Shown one piece after another: positions 26,801 through 34,683 of a stretch of 64,000 nucleotides of DNA. The DNA is from Nodularia sphaerocarpa UHCC 0038 (lineage in GTDB: Bacteria; Cyanobacteriota; Cyanobacteriia; Cyanobacteriales; Nostocaceae). A model generated the notes under the pieces. The model was not told where the DNA came from. It did not search any database and saw only the letters and a list, made by a program, of their open reading frames with translations. Within the stretch, counting starts at the first letter, position 1. Each line of letters begins with the position of its first letter. The position numbers were made by a program, and so were the translations under genes. The stretch lies in assembly GCF_022376295.1 (NCBI RefSeq), contig NZ_CP060140.1, positions 5,274,356 through 5,338,355 of the forward strand, in the 5' to 3' direction.

Positions 26801-27586
26801 TTAAATTTTTTCGGTAGCGCCTAACATCTGTAAAAGTTTATCTACATTATCAATATCCCCGACAATGCGCCGAATGGGTTGCGGCCAAACCTTGACGAGA
26901 GTCGGAGTTGCTGAAACTTGATCAATTTCTGCCTGTTCGGGATTTGTTAAAACATCAATCACCTTCATTGTGTAAGGATACCCCAGCGATCGCTCTAAAA
27001 GTCCATGCAGATTATGGAGAATCCGCTCAGTGTTTGCACTATGTCCAGCCACAAACAACCGTAAAACATAACACTCAGCTTTTAGCTGTAATTTTTGCGT
27101 AGCTATGACAGGGGGATAATACTTAGGTTTCCCTTGGGAACAATCCAAATCCACAATTAAATCATGGTCTTCCCAAAGTTGGGGAAAAGTCGAGCGATAA
27201 GTTGTTAATACCATGCGATCGCACAAACCCTCCTGCCAAGGTGCTGTTTGCCAAACTAACTTTGTGCCAAAAATCGCATTAAGTACAGCCTGATGCCGGA
27301 TCACAGCCGGATAAGCTTCCGCAAAAGTGCGGACTTGATGCGTCTGTGGATCTAACCAGTGGTCAATAGTTGCAGTATAACAAGGCACTAAAAAATGTGG
27401 CGGTTCTGGTAAATCCAAGATTTCCTGCAAAACAGCACACAAATGTAAATGCCATCGACCCTGCTTGTTAGGGTCGATGCAGTAAATTAAATCTCCGCCT
27501 GGTGTAAAAAGGGCAATACCTTTAAACAACTGGGGTTTAGATAGTTTATCTGTGATCAAGTCAGTTCCAGGGTTGAGGGAAAACAA
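26801..27586 (-). CDS. KaiB-like protein with N-terminal extra domain
   Basis: 261 residues with a C-terminal KaiB/SasA-N thioredoxin-like domain (~170-261): YVLRLFVAGHSANTERILHN, KVIDVLTNPEQAE, ATPTLVKVWPQPIRRIVGD. The N-terminal ~160 residues (GIALFTPGGDLIYCIDP, HFLVPCYTATIDHW) are a conserved cyanobacterial extension of unknown role. It is not the core clock KaiB, which is ~100 residues and sits beside kaiC. By homology it may bind a KaiC-like or histidine-kinase partner. The start is uncertain: TTG at 27586 is taken; an in-frame ATG at 27616 is separated from it by TGA at 27590-27592. It lies 35 bases downstream of pilT on the same strand and may be cotranscribed with it. Confidence 0.8.
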   Translation of the reverse strand: MFSLNPGTDLITDKLSKPQLFKGIALFTPGGDLIYCIDPNKQGRWHLHLCAVLQEILDLPEPPHFLVPCYTATIDHWLDPQTHQVRTFAEAYPAVIRHQAVLNAIFGTKLVWQTAPWQEGLCDRMVLTTYRSTFPQLWEDHDLIVDLDCSQGKPKYYPPVIATQKLQLKAECYVLRLFVAGHSANTERILHNLHGLLERSLGYPYTMKVIDVLTNPEQAEIDQVSATPTLVKVWPQPIRRIVGDIDNVDKLLQMLGATEKI

Positions 27587-27621
27587 CAGTCAAAAAATTT
27601 GCTTTTTACCCTCCATTGTAC

Positions 27622-28902
27622 CTAAACTCGTCCTCGGAGAAACTGTGCCATTTCATTCGGAGTTGGTGACATTTCCAACGCCGTTTCTTCTGTAATCCGA
27701 CCTTCTTGGTAGAGATTGAGCAAAGACTGATTCATGGTAATCATACCGTCAAAACTGGCTTGCTTCATCAACTCAGTAATGTCATCATACTTACCATCTT
27801 TGATCCATTCCTTGATAGCCTCAGTATTAATCAAGACATCGTGGAATGCAGCCCGCTTACCATCAGTTGTGCGGCATAAACCTTGAGCAATCACGGAAAC
27901 TAAAGACTCAGAAATTGCCACCCGCATTGCATCTTGTTCCTCACCTGCGTAAAGATTGAGAATCCGCTCAATAGTTTTCACCGCACTATTGGTGTGCAGA
28001 GTTCCCATGACCAAGTGACCAGTTTGAGCAGCTTTCAGGGCAGTATTCACCGTTTCCTTGTCCCGCATTTCCCCCACCAGAATCAAATCTGGATCTTCCC
28101 GTAAAGCTGCTTTTAAAGCGTTGTCAAATTTCCGGGTGTGCATTCCCACTTCCCGTTGTTTGACTAAAGATTTGCGGCTTTGGTGGACAAATTCAATAGG
28201 ATCTTCAATGGTGATGATATGTTTAGCCATCTCTCTATTGATGTAGTCAATCATCGCCGCCATTGTCGTCGATTTACCAGAACCAGTTGGACCAGTAACT
28301 AAAATCAACCCTTTGTGGTAGTGGCAAATATCCCGAAAAATTGTCGGTAATCTCAACTGTTCCATAGACAAGATTTTCAGAGGAATTAACCGCAGCACCA
28401 TTGCATACCCTCTGAGGGAGGCAAAAACATTAATCCGCACACGGGCAAAATCATACTGAGTTGCACCATCAAATTCTAGATGTTCTTGAAAATGCTGAAT
28501 TTCTGCATCTGTCAACACCTCCCGCAACCAACTCATAAATGTCTCTTTATCCGTTTCGGGATAATCCGTGATCTGAATTTCTCCTCGGTTGCGGAAACGG
28601 GGGATTTCACATACTCCCAAATGAAGATCAGAATATTCTAAATCATAAGCTTGTCTAATCAGCTGCGCTAAAGTGAGCGTCGGAGTCCTAGGGGTAGTTT
28701 TGGCAGTTACAGAAGCAGGCATCGGTGGGGGACTACCCGGACGATAACTAGCCGGTTGAGTGGAACTCGTATTGGCTGACATATCCAACGTTTGTGTAGA
28801 CTGGCGTTGCATCTGTAACGATGGCGGAGGTGGTGGCGGCACTAGCGGCACGTTTCGGGGAGCAACAGTATTTGAATTGGATGGAACCTGTGATTCTGTC
28901 AT
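27622..28902 (-). CDS. pilT: Type IV pilus retraction ATPase PilT (PilT2-like)
   Basis: Hexameric ATPase that powers pilus retraction at the cytoplasmic face of the pilus machine. The 426 residues carry a proline-rich N-terminal extension (~1-70, with PPPPPP), then Walker A GPTGSGKST (204-212), Asp box IITIEDPIEF, Walker B region DLILVGEMRD, His box TLHTNSAV and a C-terminal AIKEWIKDGK that matches the PilT AIRNLIREGK signature in degenerate form. It stands alone rather than in a pilB-pilT-pilC run, as do the second PilT proteins of cyanobacteria, which have been linked to phototaxis. The assignment to PilT2 is inference; PilT itself is secure. Confidence 0.93.
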   Translation of the reverse strand: MTESQVPSNSNTVAPRNVPLVPPPPPPSLQMQRQSTQTLDMSANTSSTQPASYRPGSPPPMPASVTAKTTPRTPTLTLAQLIRQAYDLEYSDLHLGVCEIPRFRNRGEIQITDYPETDKETFMSWLREVLTDAEIQHFQEHLEFDGATQYDFARVRINVFASLRGYAMVLRLIPLKILSMEQLRLPTIFRDICHYHKGLILVTGPTGSGKSTTMAAMIDYINREMAKHIITIEDPIEFVHQSRKSLVKQREVGMHTRKFDNALKAALREDPDLILVGEMRDKETVNTALKAAQTGHLVMGTLHTNSAVKTIERILNLYAGEEQDAMRVAISESLVSVIAQGLCRTTDGKRAAFHDVLINTEAIKEWIKDGKYDDITELMKQASFDGMITMNQSLLNLYQEGRITEETALEMSPTPNEMAQFLRGRV

Positions 28903-29560
28903 ATAACTTTAAAATGTGGAATTAATCAACTCAAATCAGGGAAAAATCTCTTGTGGCTACTTTGAATGCCGTGGAAAGGTGACTTTTGAATTTCAATGCA
29001 ACAAACCGTTAAATTAGATTGTTCATCCTTGTATATTTTTTAGTCTCAAAAGAATATGTTCTATTTTTGCTCATACAGACTTGTTTAACACACTACATAT
29101 ATTCAAGTCCTACAGCAAATATACGTATAAGTAAAAGTTTACTTAAACACTGAATTTGCTAAATAAGAATTTTTGGTGTCAAGCATAGACATAAATAGAT
29201 AGCAAAATCAACGGGGACAAATTTTTCAGGTTTTTATGAGAATTATGAGAATCAGGGTGATTTTTTATAAGAAATGTTAAGTAAATGCGAATTGCTCAGT
29301 GGAAAAAGCACTGGCATAGCCCAGCCCTATTATGGTCTATTCCTCAAGATAGATGCCATAAACTAGGCCACAAATTAAATGTGAAGTTTACTTTACATTC
29401 ATAGGTACAAAAAATCAAGTGTAAAGTTTAGTAAATAAATGCTCATTTTATTCAAAGCTTTCTATATACTGAAACTTCAATTAAATGATTCAGTTAACTC
29501 GTTAAAAACGATATATGACTGAGATAAAAACCTTGCTGTATATTTTCGGGAGGAAAAGTC
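28903..29560. promoter_or_regulatory. AT-rich intergenic region with palindromic sites
   Basis: 658 bp between pilT (leftward) and a small membrane-protein gene (rightward), with no gene visible. Three related near-palindromes built on AGTTTAC/GTAAA stand out: AAGTAAAAGTTTACTT (29129-29144), a larger one at 29378-29399 centred on GAAGTTTACTTT, and GTGTAAAGTTTAGTAAA (~29420-29436). They could be binding sites of a dimeric regulator. A GGGAGG site lies ~8 bases before the next start codon. Confidence 0.4.
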
Positions 29561-29935
29561 ATGGTTTCTGCTCAAAGCTCTAATCTAGGAAAGACCTACT
29601 CCTTGATGATGATCAAAAGTTTTTTGATCTGGACTTTCACATTGGCAGTATGCTTGTTGGTTGTCGGGTTTCCATTAGTCTTTTTAATGGCTACGGTCGG
29701 ATGCTTGTTGTCAATTGTGTTGCAATCTGTAATGCCTGTTAGTGCAGTTTTACTTGTATCAGGCTGTTTAATCATGTTTAATGTTCTGGCAGTAATGATT
29801 GCTGCTGGCGTGTTGACTTTCAAGGGCATACACCCCAACGAAGTCAAGTGGTTGAGCTGGTTAAATGGAGAATCTGCACAAATGCAGACTTCTGTCTATG
29901 CCGCTTGTCCTTTAACTTGCGACATTGAGGTATAG
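29561..29935 (+). CDS. Small membrane protein of unknown function
   Basis: 124 residues. A short polar N-terminus is followed by two or three hydrophobic segments (IKSFLIWTFTLAVCLLVVGF, then FLMATVGCLLSIVLQ and VSAVLLVSGCLIMFNVLAV), then a soluble tail with WLSWLNG and two Cys residues (AACPLTCDIEV). The GGGAGGAAAAGTC sequence before the ATG is a good ribosome site, and two hairpin terminators follow the stop, which together support a real, monocistronic gene. I do not recognise the family. The terminal cysteines could bind metal or form a disulphide, but nothing shows this. Confidence 0.7.
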   Translation: MVSAQSSNLGKTYSLMMIKSFLIWTFTLAVCLLVVGFPLVFLMATVGCLLSIVLQSVMPVSAVLLVSGCLIMFNVLAVMIAAGVLTFKGIHPNEVKWLSWLNGESAQMQTSVYAACPLTCDIEV

Positions 29936-29969
29936 TTCATCCTGCTTAATTCGACAAACAGAGCATCTG

Positions 29970-29990
29970 CCCGGTTAAGCCGGGTTTTTT
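29970..29990 (+). terminator. Hairpin with T-run after the small membrane-protein gene
   Basis: Perfect 5-bp stem CCCGG (29970-29974) / CCGGG (29980-29984) with loop TTAAG, followed directly by six T. It lies 35 bases past the stop codon, a classical intrinsic terminator shape. Confidence 0.8.
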
Positions 29991-30018
29991 GATATTTTGA
30001 TTTTTGGTAACCAATTAG

Positions 30019-30050
30019 AATCCCGCTATCTTGAAGATATCGGGATTTTT
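30019..30050 (+). terminator. Second hairpin terminator
   Basis: Arms AATCCCG (30019-30025) and CGGGATT (~30040-30046) with further pairing in the GCTATCTT/AAGATATC interior, then a short T-run. It follows the first terminator and may act on either strand, although nothing reads leftward into it here. Confidence 0.65.
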
Positions 30051-30230
30051 AAACTCAAAATTTTTACAAGATTACATAAATCCTCAATAGGATTGCTATA
30101 GTTTGTAGTAGACATCTGGTGACAAACAATGTAGAGAAGTTGCATGGAACGTCTTTACAAGGGTTTTGGAAAAAGCATATTTAAATTCGGTCGATGTCTA
30201 GTGAGTGCGGGAGCATCTCAGTTTTTGAGA

Positions 30231-30510
30231 AAGCTGATGAAACCTCACCCCAACCCTCTCCTTGTTAAGGAGAGGGAGCCGGAGTGGGAATCTGATTTGG
30301 GTGCTTTACCAGGGAGATTTAGAAAGCTGATGAAACCTCACCCCAACCTTCTGGTTGCTCAGGAGAGGGAGCCGGAGTGGGAATTTTATTTGGGTGCTTT
30401 ACCAGGGAGATTTAGAAAGGTGATGAAACCTCACCCCAACCCTCTGGTTACTAAGGAGAGGGAGCCGGAGTGGGAATCTGATTTGGGTGCTTTACAAGGG
30501 AGATTTAGGA
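30231..30510 (+). repeat. Three 93-bp tandem units within an open frame
   Basis: Units starting at AAGCTGATGA (30231, 30324) and AAGGTGATGA (30417) repeat with exact 93-bp period. Each contains CCTCACCCCAACC, a (T)AAGGAGAGGGAG-type half hairpin and GGAGTGGGAATCTGATTTGG. The frame 30144-30527 is open for 127 codons because 93 is divisible by three; its translation (PHPNPLL, EREPEWESDLGALPGRFRK) is a translated dispersed repeat of the CTCTCCTT/AAGGAGAG family. A real protein is possible but not supported. Upstream at 30109-30159 lies a damaged copy of the palindromic element described at 34585. Confidence 0.7.
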
Positions 30511-30610
30511 TAAACTGGCAAAACTGAGATGGTTCGAGTGAGTGCTTTACTTCTGATAATCAGAATTTGCCAGGCCACAGCCACCTACTACATATTTTCG
30601 TTTATAAAAA

Positions 30611-31717
30611 ATGACTATTAAAAAGAAAATTTGCATTATTTTGGGGACACGACCGGAAGCAATTAAACTGGCTCCAGTCATTCAAGTATTTCAACAGTCG
30701 CCAAAATTTGAGTTGCAGGTAATTTTAACTGGACAGCATCGGGAGATGGTTGAGCAAGTGATGCAGTTGTTCGAGCTGAAGGCTGATGATGATCTAGAAA
30801 TTATGCAGCCTCAGCAAAGTTTAAATGATATTACTTGCCGAAGTTTACAAGGTTTAGAAGCATTATTCCAAAAAAGTAAGCCGGATTTCGTCATAGTTCA
30901 GGGAGATACGACCACGGCTTTTGCGGCAGCTTTGGCAGCTTTTTATCAAAAAATCCCTGTTGGTCATGTAGAAGCGGGTTTAAGAACTGATGATTTATTT
31001 AATCCATATCCCGAAGAAGCAAATCGGCGGCTGATTTCTCAACTGACTCAGTTACATTTTGCGCCTACTCCTTGGGCGGCGGAGAATTTACAACGTTCTG
31101 GCGTTTTGGGCGAAATTCATATCACAGGTAACACGGTTATTGATGCACTATTAAATGTAGCTGCAACTAAACCCGCGTGTAATGTACCGGGTTTAGATTG
31201 GAACTCATATCGCACTTTGCTAGCTACAGTCCATCGGCGGGAAAATTGGGGAGAACCTCTGCAAGCGATCGCTCAAGCATTTTTACAGATATTAGATAAG
31301 TTTCCTGATACAGCCTTACTGTTACCATTACACCGTAACCCCACAGTCAGACAACCATTACAGGCACTTTTAGGAAATCATCCGCGTATCTTTTTGATTG
31401 AGCCTTTAGATTATGGCGAACTGGTGGGAGCCATTGAGCGATCGCATTTCTTATTAACTGATTCTGGTGGTTTGCAAGAAGAAGCCCCCAGCCTGGGAAA
31501 ACCAGTATTGGTTCTCAGAGACACTACAGAAAGGCCAGAGGCTGTAACTGCTGGTACAGCTAAACTTGTAGGAACGACAACAGAGAATATTGTTCAAGCT
31601 GCGAGTGACTTGCTCAGTAACCCCCAAGTCTATGAAGCAATGGCAAACGCCATAAATCCCTATGGAGATGGTCATGCAGCCGAACGCATCTTAGAAATTG
31701 TGCAGAATTATTTTTAG
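30611..31717 (+). CDS. wecB: UDP-N-acetylglucosamine 2-epimerase (non-hydrolysing)
   Basis: Interconverts UDP-GlcNAc and UDP-ManNAc, supplying ManNAc-type sugars for surface polysaccharide. It is a soluble GT-B fold protein of 368 residues, the usual length. Family marks are the N-terminal LGTRPEAIKLAPVI, QGDTTTAFAAALAAFY, HVEAGLRTDDLFNPYPEE (with the catalytic region and the EEANRRL helix), VHRRENWG, and the C-terminal TDSGGLQEEAPSLGKPVLVLR uridine-diphosphate site. It is a lone gene here with no glycosyltransferases beside it, so the polymer it serves cannot be named. No strong ribosome site is seen before the ATG. Confidence 0.95.
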   Translation: MTIKKKICIILGTRPEAIKLAPVIQVFQQSPKFELQVILTGQHREMVEQVMQLFELKADDDLEIMQPQQSLNDITCRSLQGLEALFQKSKPDFVIVQGDTTTAFAAALAAFYQKIPVGHVEAGLRTDDLFNPYPEEANRRLISQLTQLHFAPTPWAAENLQRSGVLGEIHITGNTVIDALLNVAATKPACNVPGLDWNSYRTLLATVHRRENWGEPLQAIAQAFLQILDKFPDTALLLPLHRNPTVRQPLQALLGNHPRIFLIEPLDYGELVGAIERSHFLLTDSGGLQEEAPSLGKPVLVLRDTTERPEAVTAGTAKLVGTTTENIVQAASDLLSNPQVYEAMANAINPYGDGHAAERILEIVQNYF

Positions 31718-31723
31718 TAGGGC

Positions 31724-32608
31724 TTAAGTTCTAAATATTGCACTACGAGTTTGGGGGCCAACAATACCATCAACAGCTAAATAATTCCGAGCCTGAAATT
31801 CTCGAACTACGCGAGCCGTAGTCGGTCCATAATATCCCGTTGGTTGCACACCCAAAGCTCTTTGAACATCCGTCACCGCCGAACCTCGCGCTCCCAAACT
31901 CAGAATAACTGGCCTACCAATACCACTTTGGTTGCTATTTCTCAATATGGCATTACGAGTTTGGGTTCCGACAATACCATCAACAGGTAAATTATTCCGA
32001 GCCTGAAATTCTCGAACTACGCGAGCCGTAGTCGGTCCATAATACCCAGTTGGTTCGACACCCAAAGCTCTTTGAATTTCCGTCACCGCCGAACTGCGAG
32101 AACCTAAACTCAGAATAACTGTCCCATCAACAACAGGAGTAATAGTTGTGACAGGGCGATTATTTGGTGTACTGCGAATCCATCTCGCAGAAACGAATCT
32201 ATTGGGAGACAGCCGAGCGAAACCATTGATAACTTCTGTAGTCGTTATTTGAGTACGATTAGGGATACACTCCACAATGCGGGAGTGGAGGTTGGCATCT
32301 TCACGCACACGTAGACAACTACCGTTAGTTCTTACGTATGATGTTGATGTTGAGATTGCAGCTGTCTGAGCATGGGTAACTGTGGCAAAAAATACACTAA
32401 TGCCAGCTAAAGCTAACCAGGCAGAAGATTTGAGAAAATTTAGCCAGTGGAATTTTCTCTTAGGAAGCTCATCTGCTTTGGCTGTAACTATCGCAGCAGG
32501 ACGAAACAGTTTTTTCCACTCGAACTGAAAGTTAGGAACATTGTATTCCATGTTTTCATTCGCTTCTTCGTTGGCCATAAACATATGTGAATAAGCCATA
32601 TAGTCCAT
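31724..32608 (-). CDS. Peptidoglycan-binding protein with SH3-like and two PG_binding_1 domains
   Basis: 294 residues. An unusual ~65-residue hydrophilic N-tail (MDYMAYSHMFMANEEAN) comes before a membrane segment (SAWLALAGISVFFATVTHAQ), so the rest is extracytoplasmic. Next are an SH3b-like region (CLRVREDANLHSRIVECIP, ~105-160) and two PG_binding_1 domains (each with VILSLG, TEIQRALGV or TDVQRALGV, and PTGYYGPTTARVVREFQARN). The two copies are nearly identical over 210 bp of DNA. It probably anchors in the wall; no catalytic domain is present. Several Met codons near the start leave the exact N-terminus open. It converges on wecB, with 6 bases between the stops. Confidence 0.85.
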   Translation of the reverse strand: MDYMAYSHMFMANEEANENMEYNVPNFQFEWKKLFRPAAIVTAKADELPKRKFHWLNFLKSSAWLALAGISVFFATVTHAQTAAISTSTSYVRTNGSCLRVREDANLHSRIVECIPNRTQITTTEVINGFARLSPNRFVSARWIRSTPNNRPVTTITPVVDGTVILSLGSRSSAVTEIQRALGVEPTGYYGPTTARVVREFQARNNLPVDGIVGTQTRNAILRNSNQSGIGRPVILSLGARGSAVTDVQRALGVQPTGYYGPTTARVVREFQARNYLAVDGIVGPQTRSAIFRT

Positions 32609-33029
32609 AATGCGCTCCTTTATTTAATAAATTGAGAACTTACAAAGAATGACTTGATTTTACTCTATATTTAATTTTAGTCAATTTGAAATTACAGTAA
32701 TAAATGAATTCTTGATAGTAAAAAAAGTTCAATTCTGCATTAATTTGCACGCTCCAAAATATCAGTACAAATTGGTAAGCCATTGCGCCATACTTGAACA
32801 CTTCCACAGTTAACTAAGTAATAAAAAGTACCATGATCGGCTCAATATCTATCTTGTCATCGTCAAATTGGCAACTTTTAAATTTAAGAAACCTCAGCGT
32901 ACCTTTGCGCTAACCTCAGCGCCCCTCTGCGTTTAAATTAGAACTCCCAAAAAAAAACTCATGATCAGCACATTCAGATTTAATCTGAGCATTACTTTCA
33001 TGAGTTGTAAATTACTGGATATCGACAAA
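32609..33029. other. Intergenic region with one dispersed repeat
   Basis: 421 bp, AT-rich. It should hold the promoter of the peptidoglycan-binding gene. At ~32888-32937 a CTCAGCG/CTTTGCG/CTCTGCG stretch belongs to a dispersed family common in cyanobacterial spacers. No gene or convincing terminator is seen. Confidence 0.5.
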
Positions 33030-34475
33030 TTAGGATTTGCTGGTGTTTACTGCTTCAGTGATCACTAACTCTGGTTGTGGTTGTGGCTGTTCCTCTTCTG
33101 CTGGTAAACCGAAAATCGATCTATATAACTTTACATACTCCTTGGCTGATTCATCCCAACTGAAGTTCTGGCTCATACCACGTTGTTGTAATTCCTGCCA
33201 TTGAGGCTGAAAACGGAAACCTTCCCAAGCCCGAATCATACAGGTAAACAGGTCTAGTGGTTCATAGCGGTCAAAGCAATAACCAGTACCGGCGGCGTTC
33301 ATGGGGTCGTGGTGCGATACAGTGTCAACTAATCCACCTGTACGGCGAACAATGGGGGGACAACCATAACGCAAAGCCATCATTTGACTGATACCGCAGG
33401 GTTCAAAGCGGCTAGGCATTAAGAAGGTATCTGCACCGGCATAAATCCGGCGAGATAGGGAATCGTTATACAGCAGATAAGTTGCCATTCGTCCAGGATA
33501 GCGGGATGCTAACTGCCACATTTGGGTTTCGTAGTTGCGATCGCCTGTTCCCAACAACACGAATTGAGCATCTGTATAAGCCATAAAACGGTCTAGCATT
33601 TGCAACAGCAAATCAATGCCTTTTTGCTCTACTAACCGTGTCACCATCCCAATTAAAAAGGCTTTGCTGTTAACTTCTAAACCCACTTCTTCTTGCAAAG
33701 CAATTTTGTTCGCCTTGCGTTTATCCAGAGTATCGATAGTAAAGCTTTGAGCTAGGGCTTTATCATTTCCAGGATCGTAAACCTCAAGGTCGATACCGTT
33801 AATAATTCCCGATAACTTACCACTAATGAAAGACAGCAAACCTTCTAGAGTTTCACCGTAAGCAGGAGTTTTGATTTGTTCTGCATAAGTGGGAGAAACT
33901 GTATTTACCCGATCAGCAAACTGTACCGCAGCCGCCATCGTGTTATGTCCCTGCATATACCAAGGACACCAAGTAATTTTTTGTAAATACCAACTCCACG
34001 GCCCTTGATAAGCTAAGTTGTGAATGGTGAAAACAGTGCTGATATCAGGGTCTTGGTGCATCCACACTGGAATCATCCCTGTGTGCCAATCGTGACAGTG
34101 AATAATTTCTGGTTTCCAGTAATTCCAGCAAAATTCTGCTGCACCATTGGCAAAGAAAGTGAACCGCCAGTCTTCACTCTCACCACCATAAACCCGGCGC
34201 GGTAAAAAGGCAGGATGTCCAAATAAGTACAAGGGAACATCAGTACCAGGTAAAACGCTTTCGTAAACGTCAAAGTCCTGGAACATGGCAGATCCCTTCC
34301 AAATCGGTGCTTCAGGAATCTCCATTTTGTCTGGGAGGAAGCCGTAATAAGGTAAGAAGATGCGGACATCATGCCCCATTTTTCTTAAGATTTTGGGCAA
34401 TGCTCCCACAACATCCCCCATTCCTCCCACTTTTGCCACGGGAGCTGCTTCTGCTGCAACGAATAGAATCCGCAT
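33030..34475 (-). CDS. glgA: Glycogen synthase GlgA
   Basis: Transfers glucose from ADP-glucose to growing alpha-1,4-glucan, making the storage glycogen of cyanobacteria. The 481-residue GT5 protein starts MRILFVAAEAAPVAKVGGMG; the KVGGMGDVVGALP loop binds ADP-glucose. Further marks are VFTIHNLAYQG, NTVSPTYAEQI, NGIDLEVYDP, LVEQKGIDLLL, and the C-terminal PSRFEPCGISQMMALRYG with the catalytic Glu. The KVGGM rather than KTGGL form of the loop is the one I associate with one of the two cyanobacterial GlgA types, but the subtype was not assigned. A tandem heptamer repeat lies upstream. Confidence 0.95.
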   Translation of the reverse strand: MRILFVAAEAAPVAKVGGMGDVVGALPKILRKMGHDVRIFLPYYGFLPDKMEIPEAPIWKGSAMFQDFDVYESVLPGTDVPLYLFGHPAFLPRRVYGGESEDWRFTFFANGAAEFCWNYWKPEIIHCHDWHTGMIPVWMHQDPDISTVFTIHNLAYQGPWSWYLQKITWCPWYMQGHNTMAAAVQFADRVNTVSPTYAEQIKTPAYGETLEGLLSFISGKLSGIINGIDLEVYDPGNDKALAQSFTIDTLDKRKANKIALQEEVGLEVNSKAFLIGMVTRLVEQKGIDLLLQMLDRFMAYTDAQFVLLGTGDRNYETQMWQLASRYPGRMATYLLYNDSLSRRIYAGADTFLMPSRFEPCGISQMMALRYGCPPIVRRTGGLVDTVSHHDPMNAAGTGYCFDRYEPLDLFTCMIRAWEGFRFQPQWQELQQRGMSQNFSWDESAKEYVKLYRSIFGLPAEEEQPQPQPELVITEAVNTSKS

Positions 34476-34502
34476 GGTAGTTTTTATTTCCCTGGTTGTG
34501 CT

Positions 34503-34537
34503 TATCAGTTATCAGTTATCAGTTATCAGTTATCAGT
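34503..34537. repeat. Heptanucleotide tandem repeat (TATCAGT)5
   Basis: Five exact copies of TATCAGT upstream of glgA. Shorter runs of the same motif, or its complement, are at ~58170 and ~60885-60905. This is a typical short tandemly repeated repetitive sequence of filamentous cyanobacteria. Confidence 0.85.
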
Positions 34538-34584
34538 TTTTTACTGTTTACTGATTATTTATCTAATCATATTGGCTTGCCCAA

Positions 34585-34678
34585 TAGACATCTGGTGAAA
34601 ATAAAATATGCGTGATCACAGAACCGTTGTAGAGACGTTCCATGGAACGTCTCTACATTCTTTGTCACCAGATGTCTA
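34585..34678. repeat. MITE-like palindromic element with 14-bp terminal inverted repeats
   Basis: Ends are TAGACATCTGGTGA (34585-34598) and its exact complement TCACCAGATGTCTA (34665-34678). Inside is a perfect 30-bp palindrome (34628-34657) centred on TTCCATGGAA. The same 30-bp palindrome occurs alone at 54901-54930. A decayed copy with the left end lies at 30109-30159. The element is 94 bp, non-coding, and sits 5 bases from the hemC stop. Confidence 0.85.
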
Positions 34679-34683
34679 ATAGC

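Noticed and set aside
28903..29560. Small RNA or tRNA gene in the long spacer
   Set aside because: No cloverleaf, no TTCRANYC T-loop motif and no terminator were found; only AT-rich sequence with short palindromes.
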